Positions 8,607 through 16,715 of a stretch of DNA of 64,000 nt are shown in pieces (the stretch's first letter is position 1; each line of letters starts with the position of its first letter). The translations under genes and the position numbers were made by a program. The stretch is from an uncultured Erysipelotrichaceae bacterium (GTDB lineage: Bacteria > Bacillota_I > Bacilli_A > Erysipelotrichales > Erysipelotrichaceae), in assembly GCA_949289855.1 (NCBI GenBank), contig CASEPS010000001.1, forward strand, positions 16,799 through 80,798. The letters are read 5' to 3'. The notes under the pieces were generated by a model, which was given only the letters and a program-made list of their open reading frames with translations, was not told the origin of the DNA and made no database searches.

Positions 8607-10631
8607 ATGAAGAAGTCGATGGAAGAACTTGTGATTCTTGCAGGGAGTGGGAATAACAAAGCAAAAGAAGAATTGGTCCGATTGACGATTGATGATGCGT
8701 ATGTTGTGGCAAGGTCATTGTGTCATAGTGAAGCTGATGCACAGGATGTTTTGCAGGATTGTTATATGCAGGCTTTTGTGAAGCTGGATACATTGAATAA
8801 TCCGTCTTCGTTTCGTGCATGGCTGAAGACGATGGTGCGCAACCGCTGTTTTGATTTGTATAAATCGTACCGTATGCAGAATGAACGCTCATTTTCTGAT
8901 TATGGACAGGAAAATGAAGAGGGAGACATTATTGAACTTGATCCGATAGATGTTTCTTCTGTCTATCAGCCAGAGGTTCAGATGGATATGAAAACAAAGC
9001 GGGAAATTGTATTTTCTATTATGAACACTCTTCCAGCTGAACAAAGGGAAGTAGTTTATCTCATGTATTATGAAAACCGGAAGATTTCAGAAATAGCACA
9101 ACAGTTACAGTGTACAGAAAACACAGTAAAGAGCAGGTTGCGGTATGCCAAGGCAAAGATTGAAACAGAAGTTTTAGCATTAGAGAAGAAGGAAGGCATA
9201 AAGCTTTACAATGTTGCGCCACTATTGTTGTTCAGCAGTTTGTGTCGTTCAGTACAGGAAGACGCAATAGTGTCTGTTGGCAAATATGCAACAAAGAAAC
9301 TGGTTCGTTCAATGGTCGTAAAGAACACTCTTCAGCATGTTTTACAAGGTGTTGCATCTACTGCGGTACATAGTGCAGCAATGTCAACTGCTGCCAAAGT
9401 TGGTATTGCGGCAGCTGTTACATTGACAGCCGCAACTGGTACTGGTGCAGCGGTAGTGATCTACCAAAACCATGTAAAGAAACAAGAAACTGCTTTTAAA
9501 CAGGAAGAGAATACTATGTCTTCTCAGATTCCGATCACACCAGAAGAAGAATCAACACTAATCTGGGCAGTTTCTCCGGATAGTGGTGTGTTTGATGGTG
9601 TAACAAAGGCATATCCACTGAGTGGAAGACAAAGTTATTGGATTGAGAATGTGACTGGTCCCATTGGCTATCCTTCTCAATGGACAGATAGTAACTATAG
9701 TCCGGATGTGTTTGTAGCGGAGTGTGAAGATGGTAAGACATTGTTCAATTATGAAGGAGAAGAGTTGCTGAATAAACATTATGGATATATTCAGATTATT
9801 CCATGGGGTGGGTTTCAAGGCGAATTACGGAATGACATCATCTTTGTCACAGATATAGAACCATGGGAAGGTGATGTATACACAGATGAATATGGCAATT
9901 TTCTGGATGAAAGTGATTTGGAAATACTTGCCTATCCATTGAGTAGTAACTATGTGGTCATGGAGGGAGTGGTTCTCGACCAGATGAATGGTGTAGGTGC
10001 CAGTACGAATCCACGTATGATTGTGAATGGAAAGATTTATGACAGTTTTAACTTTTGGGCATATGGTGTTCCGGACGATGTACAGCCAACTGAGCATTAT
10101 GCACAAAGTATGACACTAGGTCTTCCAAGAGATCAATTGACACAGGTATGTGCTGATGATTTTGAAACTATTCTTGGTATTGCCTGCATACGCAATGATG
10201 GTTCGGTTTGTCCAACCATGAAATATCTTCCTCATGGTGTGATGGTCAATGGAATAGTAGCAGCAAAGAATGTGATTTATACAGATACTACCTACCAGGA
10301 TACGCAGGCTTGTGATTTCTATGAAGGTATTGCGGCTGAAGGAGATAACCTTGCGGTGATGAATGCGTATACTGGCAAACAGCTTTCAGATTTTATCTAT
10401 GATGCAATTGGTTTTACAGTTGAGGGATATACACCAGTACAAAGGAATGGGAAATGGGGACTCATACGTTCGGATGATGGAACAGTAGTCATTGATTGTA
10501 TTCTGGATAGCATTACTTCTGTTTACAAGGGTATGGTGTATGTGCAGTATGGTGATGTAAAAGGCATATTGGACCTTGCAAAGACACTGGAAGCAGGTGT
10601 TGCGATTAATGAAGAAACATTGATGGAATAA
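8607..10631 (+). CDS. ECF-type sigma factor fused to a transmembrane segment and a large outer domain
   Basis: This 674-residue protein carries sigma-70 region 2 at about residues 20-95 (ADAQDVLQDCYMQAF, then a WLKTMVRNRCFD helix) and region 4 at about 140-190 (LPAEQREVVYLMYYENRKIS, TENTVKSRLRYAK). Ordinary ECF factors stop near residue 190. Here an Ala-rich linker leads to one membrane helix at about 257-285, then nearly 390 residues predicted outside the cell. The distal part has WG-repeat-like segments (RNGKWGLIRSDDGTVVIDC, near residue 613). No anti-sigma gene follows. I infer a membrane-tethered sigma factor that may be released by proteolysis or act as its own sensor. The start follows GAGAAGGGAG. 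Confidence 0.85.
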   Translation: MKKSMEELVILAGSGNNKAKEELVRLTIDDAYVVARSLCHSEADAQDVLQDCYMQAFVKLDTLNNPSSFRAWLKTMVRNRCFDLYKSYRMQNERSFSDYGQENEEGDIIELDPIDVSSVYQPEVQMDMKTKREIVFSIMNTLPAEQREVVYLMYYENRKISEIAQQLQCTENTVKSRLRYAKAKIETEVLALEKKEGIKLYNVAPLLLFSSLCRSVQEDAIVSVGKYATKKLVRSMVVKNTLQHVLQGVASTAVHSAAMSTAAKVGIAAAVTLTAATGTGAAVVIYQNHVKKQETAFKQEENTMSSQIPITPEEESTLIWAVSPDSGVFDGVTKAYPLSGRQSYWIENVTGPIGYPSQWTDSNYSPDVFVAECEDGKTLFNYEGEELLNKHYGYIQIIPWGGFQGELRNDIIFVTDIEPWEGDVYTDEYGNFLDESDLEILAYPLSSNYVVMEGVVLDQMNGVGASTNPRMIVNGKIYDSFNFWAYGVPDDVQPTEHYAQSMTLGLPRDQLTQVCADDFETILGIACIRNDGSVCPTMKYLPHGVMVNGIVAAKNVIYTDTTYQDTQACDFYEGIAAEGDNLAVMNAYTGKQLSDFIYDAIGFTVEGYTPVQRNGKWGLIRSDDGTVVIDCILDSITSVYKGMVYVQYGDVKGILDLAKTLEAGVAINEETLME

Positions 10632-10644
10632 GTGATTGTATGAG

Positions 10645-10678
10645 ACAGGTCTCTCTGTTACAGGGAGATCTGTTTTTA
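10645..10678 (+). terminator. Rho-independent terminator
   Basis: ACAGGTCTCTCTGT pairs with ACAGGGAGATCTGT (two G-T pairs), followed by five T. It separates the sigma gene from the small membrane genes. Confidence 0.75.
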
Positions 10679-10782
10679 TGTTGGGAATATGTCATCTGTC
10701 CATGAAATGTGCATTCTGTCGCGATTGTGACGTTGATGAACTTAAGCCTGGTAAGCTGTATTCAGAAAAGAGAGGAACTGAT

Positions 10783-11052
10783 ATGGAAATTATTACATGG
10801 GTATTAAATGTGTTATGGACAATTCTTAAAGCTGTTGTCTATCTTCTATCTGTTTTGTTCAAATTGCAATGGCAAGGTATTCTATGTTGCTTTATTCTTG
10901 CATTAATCCTGTTGTTCTATTTTGCTTCATCCGATCACAAGGGACTACGAGGAATATGCGATATGATTGCTATGTTGTTTGTGTTCAAGCCGTTTTTCTG
11001 GATTGTACATGGCTTATATTGCAGAAAGTATAATATTCGGGAGGGAGAATAA
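10783..11052 (+). CDS. Small membrane protein (89 residues)
   Basis: The start is the ATG at 10783, preceded by AGAGGAACTGAT; the open frame extends further upstream, but that part overlaps the terminator and lacks a ribosome site. Two or three hydrophobic helices are visible (about 4-22, 27-47, 55-75) and a basic, charged C-terminus. No family recognised. It is followed one base later by another small membrane gene, so the two probably form an operon downstream of the tethered sigma factor. Confidence 0.6.
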   Translation: MEIITWVLNVLWTILKAVVYLLSVLFKLQWQGILCCFILALILLFYFASSDHKGLRGICDMIAMLFVFKPFFWIVHGLYCRKYNIREGE

Positions 11053-11053
11053 T

Positions 11054-11407
11054 ATGGGTTGGTTCTGGTTATTTATTGATCATATTAGTGATGGCGCATC
11101 TGGATTCTTAGGATTCATTATCATAATGTGTATTCTTGATCTGGTCGGATTTATTGATTTCCTGGATCATAGATTGTTCAGTGCATTATTTGAATTGGTC
11201 TTGTTTATCTGTTTCATTCTTCTTATTAAGAATACTCTGATAAAGCAGGGGCGAAATGATATGAAAGAATTGATTGACATGATCAGAGTTTCAAAAAGCA
11301 GAGGTACATTGATTGATGATTGGTTTAAATTTGCAGCATTTACAAGACAGGATATGTTAGATGCTAAAGCAGCTAGACAAGCAGAGAAGAAAAAGAAGAG
11401 TGCATAG
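11054..11407 (+). CDS. Small membrane protein with charged C-terminal tail (117 residues)
   Basis: Starts one base after the preceding stop with GAGGGAGAA as ribosome site. Two hydrophobic helices (about 15-37 and 45-65) are followed by a cytoplasmic-looking tail of about 50 residues ending in a lysine-rich run. No recognised family. Cotranscribed with the 10783 gene; a link to the sigma factor is possible but unproven. Confidence 0.6.
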   Translation: MGWFWLFIDHISDGASGFLGFIIIMCILDLVGFIDFLDHRLFSALFELVLFICFILLIKNTLIKQGRNDMKELIDMIRVSKSRGTLIDDWFKFAAFTRQDMLDAKAARQAEKKKKSA

Positions 11408-11422
11408 AAATTGTGAATAGTC

Positions 11423-11452
11423 AAAGAGGCTTGCATGATGCAAGTCTCTTTT
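11423..11452 (+). terminator. Rho-independent terminator
   Basis: AGAGGCTTGCA pairs with TGCAAGTCTCT and is followed by TTT. It ends the two small membrane genes. Confidence 0.75.
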
Positions 11453-11458
11453 GAAAGT

Positions 11459-11647
11459 TCAGATCATCTTCAATTGTTTCAAGGCATATTCTATGCCATC
11501 TTCTGGGACTGATTTTGTGACAAAGTCTGCCATGTTTTTGATATCGTCTATAGTATTACCCATGGCTACTCTGTAACCTGTACTTTCCATCATTTCTTTG
11601 TCATTGTAGTTGTCTCCAAAGGAAACGACTTCTTCTTTGTTATATAG
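11459..11647 (-). pseudogene. C-terminal fragment of a Cof-type HAD phosphatase
   Basis: Reading the minus strand leftwards gives about 62 codons with the HAD-IIB motif IV SFGDNYNDKEM, then GYRVAMGNT, NMADFVTKS and an EDGIEYAL ending before a stop at 11459. This is the classic last quarter of a Cof/YidA family sugar-phosphate phosphatase. The N-terminal three quarters, including the catalytic DxD, are absent. The break is at about 11641-11652, where a truncated epimerase begins on the other strand. Confidence 0.8.
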
Positions 11648-11897
11648 AGTGACAAAGAAACAGAAGTATGCGGATGACTACTATGCATTTATGCAATACC
11701 TTGATGAAAAGGTATTGGATCATGTGAATGATTCATGGTTCCATCAGTTGGATCAAAACAATAATGTGATTGGTGCAGTATTGCCAGGAAAGCCAGATAT
11801 CCATCATGCATTACAGTCAACATTAATTCCATACTATGCATGTGATATATCCAGTGCCCCAGCTGTAAAAGATGGTAAAACAAACTGGATGATATGA
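11645..11897 (+). pseudogene. C-terminal fragment of an AGE-family (N-acylglucosamine 2-epimerase / mannose isomerase) gene
   Basis: About 80 codons with the C-terminal features of the AGE/YihS family: KYADDYYAFMQYLDEKV, then NDSWFHQLD, and GKPDIHHALQSTLIPYY before the stop at 11897. The barrel's N-terminal part and the start are missing. An apparent upstream open frame runs antisense through the HAD fragment and is not part of the gene. Both gene pieces are cut at the same point, consistent with loss of the region between two divergent genes. Confidence 0.75.
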
Positions 11898-11899
11898 GG

Positions 11900-11925
11900 A
11901 GCACTTCGATGGGAGTGCTTCTTTA
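11900..11925 (+). terminator. Rho-independent terminator of the former epimerase gene
   Basis: AGCACT pairs with AGTGCT across an 8-base loop, followed by TCTTT. Confidence 0.6.
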
Positions 11926-11962
11926 TATGAAACCTTATGAATCACTTAATAAAAACGATTGG

Positions 11963-11991
11963 TTGAATAACCGCAAATGTGATTATATACT
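11963..11991 (+). promoter_or_regulatory. Sigma-A-like promoter for the first polysaccharide operon
   Basis: TTGAAT (11963-11968), a 17-base spacer and TATACT (11986-11991) match a vegetative promoter. It lies about 100 bases upstream of the first glycosyltransferase in an AT-rich leader. Confidence 0.6.
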
Positions 11992-12087
11992 GTCAACTGT
12001 GCGCGGAAGTGCATTATTAACAAAGCGACCCATTATTAATTATATAAATTATATTTTTAATAGTAAAATTTGCATAAGGAGGAAAGT

Positions 12088-13074
12088 ATGAAATATGCAC
12101 CTATATTAATTCCAACATTGTGTAGATATCAACACTTGAAAAAATGTATAGATAGTTTGAAAAAAAATAGTTGGGCAAGATTCACCGATGTATATATTGC
12201 ATTGGATTATCCGCCAAGTGAGAAATATATGGATGGATATAATAAAATAATACAGTATTTGGAAACTGATGACTTTTCAGTATTTAATAAGTTTTGTGTC
12301 ATTAAGCGTGATCATAACGTGGGTTCACTAAAGAATTCATTAATGCTTCATGATTATATTCTTGAAAAATATGATAGATTTATCAGGACAGATGACGATT
12401 GTGAGTTTTCACCCAATTTTTTAGAGTATATGGATAAATGTTTGGATATGTTTGAAAATGATCCAACTGTTATGGGAGTTACAGGTTACGCATATCCAGT
12501 AAAATGGAAAATAGAAGATGAATGTAATGTATTTAAAAATAATGCGATTTTTCCAATGTGGGGTACTGGTTTTTGGAAAGATAAATATTATAAGTTAAAG
12601 AATGAAATAACAAATGGATATATAAGAAATGCATTCTTTAAAAATAAAATAAAACGAAGTAATATGACAGATGCCAGATATCTGGATGCAATTACAGAAG
12701 GGGTTAGTGAAAATGAAGCCCGGTTGACCGGTAAATTTAGTGATGTTGCGTGCGGCTGTTATATACAGCTGACAAAACAATATATAATAACTCCTGAATT
12801 GAGTAAGGTGAGAAATCTTGGCTTTGATGGATCGGGAGAATATTGTCAAAATACTTTAAATTCTATTTCAAAATCAGATGCTTCCACATATGATTATCGA
12901 CTACAGGAAATAGATGCTGAAAATGGTTTTATACCAGTTGTTGATTATAAGGACTCAGCAAAAGAAAATAGATTGATACTTAATCGGTTTGACAAACGTA
13001 ATGAATCCACTATAAAAAAAGCAATTGTTAAATCATGGGTAATAAGGGTTGCCCATTATATCGGAGTGAGGTAA
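12088..13074 (+). CDS. Glycosyltransferase (GT2/GNT-I-like fold)
   Basis: This 328-residue cytoplasmic protein starts after a perfect AAGGAGG site. It opens PILIPTLCRYQHLKKCIDSL, then has a VYIALDYPP strand, a DHNVGSLKN segment and a metal-binding RTDDDCEFSPNF near residue 108. The pattern fits a GT-A transferase of the GT2 or GT13-like group used in capsule loci. The donor and acceptor cannot be told. It is the first gene of the 12-16 kb operon, two bases ahead of the flippase. Confidence 0.75.
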   Translation: MKYAPILIPTLCRYQHLKKCIDSLKKNSWARFTDVYIALDYPPSEKYMDGYNKIIQYLETDDFSVFNKFCVIKRDHNVGSLKNSLMLHDYILEKYDRFIRTDDDCEFSPNFLEYMDKCLDMFENDPTVMGVTGYAYPVKWKIEDECNVFKNNAIFPMWGTGFWKDKYYKLKNEITNGYIRNAFFKNKIKRSNMTDARYLDAITEGVSENEARLTGKFSDVACGCYIQLTKQYIITPELSKVRNLGFDGSGEYCQNTLNSISKSDASTYDYRLQEIDAENGFIPVVDYKDSAKENRLILNRFDKRNESTIKKAIVKSWVIRVAHYIGVR

Positions 13075-13076
13075 GA

Positions 13077-14519
13077 ATGACGAGTAATAAAACTGTTTTT
13101 TCAAATTTTATCTGGAGACTCGCGGAAAGGTGCGGAGCGCAAATTGTCTCATTTGTGGTTTCTATTGTTCTTGCAAGAATATTATTGCCAGAAGACTATG
13201 GAACTGTAGCTTTAATTACTGTATTTTTGACTATTTTACAAGTATTTGTGGATTCAGGTCTTGGAAGTGCATTGATACAGAAGAAGGATGCTGAAGATTT
13301 AGAATATTCAACAGTATTTTACTTCAATTTTGTACTTTGTCTTATTTTATATGCGGGCATGTATATTGCTGCACCGTATATTGCCAAGTTTTATAACAAA
13401 CCTGAATTAACCGCGATGACAAGGGTGATTAGTTTGACTTTAGTGATTTCTGGAGTTAAGAACATTCAACAGGCGTATGTATCTAAACATATGATTTTCA
13501 AAAAGTTTTTCTTTTCTACACTTGGCGGAACTGTTTTTTCTGCTTTTTTTGGTATTTATTTAGCATATAAAGGTTATGGGGCATGGGCGTTAATTGGTCA
13601 GAACTTGTCAAATGCTTGTATTGATACTTTGATATTGTGGATAACAGTAAAGTGGCGACCTAAGTTAATGTTTTCGTTTGAAAAGTTAAAGACGCTCTTC
13701 TCTTATGGTTGGAAGTTACTTGCATCAGGATTATTGGACACAATTTATAATAACCTAAGGCAACTTGTGATAGGAAAGGTGTACAGCTCGACAGATCTTG
13801 CTTATTACAATCGTGGACAACAATTCCCCAATTTGATAATAACTAATGTTAATACTGCTATAGATAGCGTATTGTTTCCTGCAATGGCTTCTGAACAAGA
13901 TGATTTAAGCAGAGTGAAAGCTATGACACGCAGATCAATTAAAGTGAGTAGTTTTGTGATTTGGCCTGCAGTGATAGGTCTTGCGGCATGTGCTGAACCG
14001 ATAGTTCGTATTTTACTGACTGATAAATGGTTGCCGTGTGTTCCCTATCTTCAGATTTTCTGTTTTACGTATGGATTTTGGCCAGTTCATACAGCTAATT
14101 TAAATGCAATTAAGGCTGTTGGAAGAAGTGATTTGTTCTTAAAACTAGAAATTGAAAAAAAAGTGATTGGTCTTTTATCTATTTTAGTTTCACTCCCTTT
14201 TGGAGTGATGCCTATGACCATTGCATATGCTATTACTTCTCCAATTAGTGCAATGATTAATGCGGCACCTAACAGGAAATTATTGAACTATGGATATCGA
14301 GAACAAATTGCTGATATGCTACCTTCGATGTTATTGTCTGGTTTCATGGGAGCAGTGTTGCTTTTGATTAATAAGATTCCTCTCAATCCATTTTTCATTC
14401 TTGTCATGCAAATTTTAACAGGTATATTAATATATGTAATCGGGGCAAAAATCCTGCATTTTGACAGCTTGCAGTACTTGTTATCAATACTTAAGTCTCG
14501 AAAGAAAGAAGGACAGTAA
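13077..14519 (+). CDS. Wzx/PST-type polysaccharide flippase
   Basis: This 480-residue integral membrane protein has about 12 to 14 hydrophobic helices and a typical PST-family opening (FIWRLAERCGAQIVSFVVSIVLAR..LLPEDYG). It belongs to the MOP superfamily of lipid-linked oligosaccharide exporters that move an undecaprenyl-PP repeat unit across the membrane. The start at 13077 follows GGAGTGAGG. The matching Wzy-like polymerase is at 25765. Confidence 0.85.
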   Translation: MTSNKTVFSNFIWRLAERCGAQIVSFVVSIVLARILLPEDYGTVALITVFLTILQVFVDSGLGSALIQKKDAEDLEYSTVFYFNFVLCLILYAGMYIAAPYIAKFYNKPELTAMTRVISLTLVISGVKNIQQAYVSKHMIFKKFFFSTLGGTVFSAFFGIYLAYKGYGAWALIGQNLSNACIDTLILWITVKWRPKLMFSFEKLKTLFSYGWKLLASGLLDTIYNNLRQLVIGKVYSSTDLAYYNRGQQFPNLIITNVNTAIDSVLFPAMASEQDDLSRVKAMTRRSIKVSSFVIWPAVIGLAACAEPIVRILLTDKWLPCVPYLQIFCFTYGFWPVHTANLNAIKAVGRSDLFLKLEIEKKVIGLLSILVSLPFGVMPMTIAYAITSPISAMINAAPNRKLLNYGYREQIADMLPSMLLSGFMGAVLLLINKIPLNPFFILVMQILTGILIYVIGAKILHFDSLQYLLSILKSRKKEGQ

Positions 14520-14520
14520 A

Positions 14521-15630
14521 ATGGCAAATAAAATTTTAGTTACAAGGTCTTCACTACCGGAGTTTGATGAATATATTAATGAAATACAAGATATTTGGGA
14601 CAGTCATTGGATGACCAATATGGGTCCTAAACATGTGGAACTTCAAAATCAGTTAAAGCAGTACTTAATGGTAGATAATGTTGACTTGCTAACTAATGGA
14701 CACATGGCACTTGAATTGAGTTTACAAGCATTAAATTTACAAGGTGAAGTAATTACCTCTCCTTTTACTTTTGCATCAACAACTCATGCGATAGTCAGAA
14801 ATGGCTTAAAACCAGTTTTTTGCGATATTGATCCAGATACTTATTGTATTGATGTCACTAAAATTGAATCTCTCATAACAGATCAGACATGTGCAATTAT
14901 GCCCATTCATGTTTACGGTAACATTTGTAATGTTGAAGAGATTCAAAGAATTGCCACTAAATATGGATTGAAAGTTATTTATGATGCAGCTCACACCTTT
15001 GGTGAAACGTATAATAATAAGGGAATTGGTTCATTTGGAGATGTTTCTTGTTTTAGTTTCCATGCTACGAAAGTATTTAACACGATTGAGGGCGGTGCTG
15101 TTTGCTACAAAGATGAACATTTTGGAGAATTAATTCGTGATTTGAAAAATTTTGGAATTCATGGACCCGAGGATGTATGGAATGTTGGCGCAAATGCTAA
15201 AATGAATGAGTTTTGTGCAGCAATGGGTATATGTAATTTGAGACATGTTGAGGATGATATAAGAAAGCGAGAGGCTGTAGTTAATAGATATAGAGAGAGG
15301 CTTGATCGGGTGGAAGGGCTTCAATTGAACGTAATTCAAGAAAATGTAAAAAGTAATTATGCATATTTTCCAGTGGTCTTTAATCCGGAAACATTTGGCT
15401 CCACAAGAAATGAAGTATTTGCTGCATTAGCAGATGAAGGAATAGGTGCCAGAAAATATTTTTATCCAATTACTAATTCTATGGCTTGTTATCATAATCA
15501 ATTTGATGTTAACAAAACTCCTGTTGCATTAAGGATCAGTAAGAGAGTACTTACGTTGCCACTCTATCCTGATTTATCATTAGAGGATGTTGATAGAATT
15601 TGTGATATTATACTGAAATGTAAAAAATAA
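14521..15630 (+). CDS. DegT/DnrJ/EryC1/StrS PLP-dependent sugar aminotransferase
   Basis: This 369-residue fold-type I aminotransferase makes a 4-amino sugar nucleotide. Visible motifs: TNGHMALELSLQAL, the TSPFTFASTTHAI segment, the PLP aspartate in VIYDAAHTFGE and the Schiff-base lysine in SFHATKVFNTIEGG. An AAGGA site sits upstream. It is followed by a hexapeptide acetyltransferase, as in VioA-VioB type pairs. The likely product is an acetamido-dideoxy hexose. Whether its substrate is UDP-linked (from the CapD-like gene at 18305) or dTDP-linked is open, since no RmlA/RmlB is in the window. Confidence 0.85.
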   Translation: MANKILVTRSSLPEFDEYINEIQDIWDSHWMTNMGPKHVELQNQLKQYLMVDNVDLLTNGHMALELSLQALNLQGEVITSPFTFASTTHAIVRNGLKPVFCDIDPDTYCIDVTKIESLITDQTCAIMPIHVYGNICNVEEIQRIATKYGLKVIYDAAHTFGETYNNKGIGSFGDVSCFSFHATKVFNTIEGGAVCYKDEHFGELIRDLKNFGIHGPEDVWNVGANAKMNEFCAAMGICNLRHVEDDIRKREAVVNRYRERLDRVEGLQLNVIQENVKSNYAYFPVVFNPETFGSTRNEVFAALADEGIGARKYFYPITNSMACYHNQFDVNKTPVALRISKRVLTLPLYPDLSLEDVDRICDIILKCKK

Positions 15631-15751
15631 CTCTTATCTAAAATGATAGGTCAAAAATTTCATTAATTTTAATAAGAGCTCTGTTTAACTGAAAAATTAA
15701 GTGTTCAGGATTATATTTAATTGTTTATAAAATATAGATGGAGGAAATCCG

Positions 15752-16315
15752 ATGAACAGTTTTTATTCAAATGAAGAATTACAAGAAATCGGTTTTAAGA
15801 GTTTTGGGAAAAATGTATTAATTAGCAGAAAAACCAGTATATATAACCCGCAGAATATTGTGATAGGTAACAATGTACGAATTGATGACTTTTGCGTGCT
15901 TAGTGGGAAAATAACTATAGGAAATCATGTTCATATTGCAGCATATGTTTCTTTATTTGCGGGAAATGCTGGAATTGAAGTAAATAATTATGCAGGCTTA
16001 TCTTCTAGGTGCGCAGTATATGCTGCATCGGATGATTATTCTGGAGAAGCTTTAACCAATCCAACAATTCCAGATGAATTTAGAAATGTAATAAATGAAA
16101 AAGTAGTAATAGGAAAACATGTTGTTGTAGGTACAGGGTCTACAATTCTTCCGGGAGTTGAAATTGGAGAGGGAACTTCAGTAGGTAGTATGTCATTAAT
16201 TAATAAATCTTTAGATCCTTGGGGAATATATGTAGGGATACCATGTAAGAGAATAAAAGACAGATCAAAAAAAATGTTAGAATTTGAAAAGCAACTAGAG
16301 TATGAAGATATCTGA
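15752..16315 (+). CDS. Hexapeptide-repeat sugar O/N-acetyltransferase (VioB/CAT-like)
   Basis: This 187-residue protein starts after GGAGGAAATCCG. It shows left-handed beta-helix hexapeptide repeats (VIGNNVRIDDFCVLSG, ITIGNHVHIAAYV, VVIGKHVVVGTGSTILPGV) and a loop with HH-less YAASDDYSG, ending in VGIPCKRIKDR. It probably acetylates the 4-amino sugar made by the preceding aminotransferase; the pairing is known from viosamine-type pathways. The 120-base gap from the aminotransferase contains an inverted CTCTTAT/ATAAGAG. Confidence 0.8.
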   Translation: MNSFYSNEELQEIGFKSFGKNVLISRKTSIYNPQNIVIGNNVRIDDFCVLSGKITIGNHVHIAAYVSLFAGNAGIEVNNYAGLSSRCAVYAASDDYSGEALTNPTIPDEFRNVINEKVVIGKHVVVGTGSTILPGVEIGEGTSVGSMSLINKSLDPWGIYVGIPCKRIKDRSKKMLEFEKQLEYEDI

Positions 16316-16715
16316 TTTTGACTTTTCTAACAGTCTACAATTCTGTTGATTGAATAGTCGATTAATGCTTGCTTTTCGCTTGTGTTGTATGTTACTTTTC
16401 ACCAAATGTCGCATAATTCGGTTCATATTTGACAACTTGTCAGTGTTACCTTTTATTCTGAAAAGATACACAAACCAGTTCACATATGACTGTAGATTAC
16501 CCATTCGCATTCCAATAAACCGATATATGTATCTCTTGAGCCATGAGCACATGTTATTTATCAAAGCTATGTTTTCCAGATAGTTCTGATCTTTGGGGTT
16601 TGCAATGTAAGATTCGCTCTTTAGTATAGAATAGATATTTAAGATTATTTGACATGATCTATTAAATTCAATAGTATTTATGTGTTTTACCGCTATTTTG
16701 GCACATGGAGGGCAT
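16316..16715 (-). pseudogene. 400-base gap holding a possible transposase remnant on the minus strand
   Basis: Read on the minus strand, roughly 16560-16340 gives SWLKRYIYRFIGMRMGNLQS followed by YVNWFVYLFR. This resembles the C-terminal end of IS1595-type transposases (short LK..L..F.G....LQ.YL.WF pattern). No catalytic residues, inverted repeats or target duplication are visible, and the frame has no start. The rest of the gap holds the promoter for the downstream LCP gene. Confidence 0.4.
16649..16677 (+). promoter_or_regulatory. Sigma-A-like promoter for the LCP gene
   Basis: A perfect TTGACA (16649-16654), a 17-base spacer and TAGTAT (16672-16677), 39 bases ahead of the LCP start. Confidence 0.55.

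Noticed and set aside
11610..11897. An intact 95-residue gene on the plus strand at 11610
   Set aside because: Its first 12 to 13 codons are antisense to the HAD fragment and the rest is only the C-terminus of an AGE-family protein; it is a broken gene, not a small new one.
16680..16715. Upstream in-frame start for the LCP gene at 16680
   Set aside because: No ribosome site; ATG 16716 has GGAGGGC just ahead and gives the expected lysine-rich cytoplasmic start. The promoter -10 lies at 16672-16677, which would leave almost no leader for 16680.
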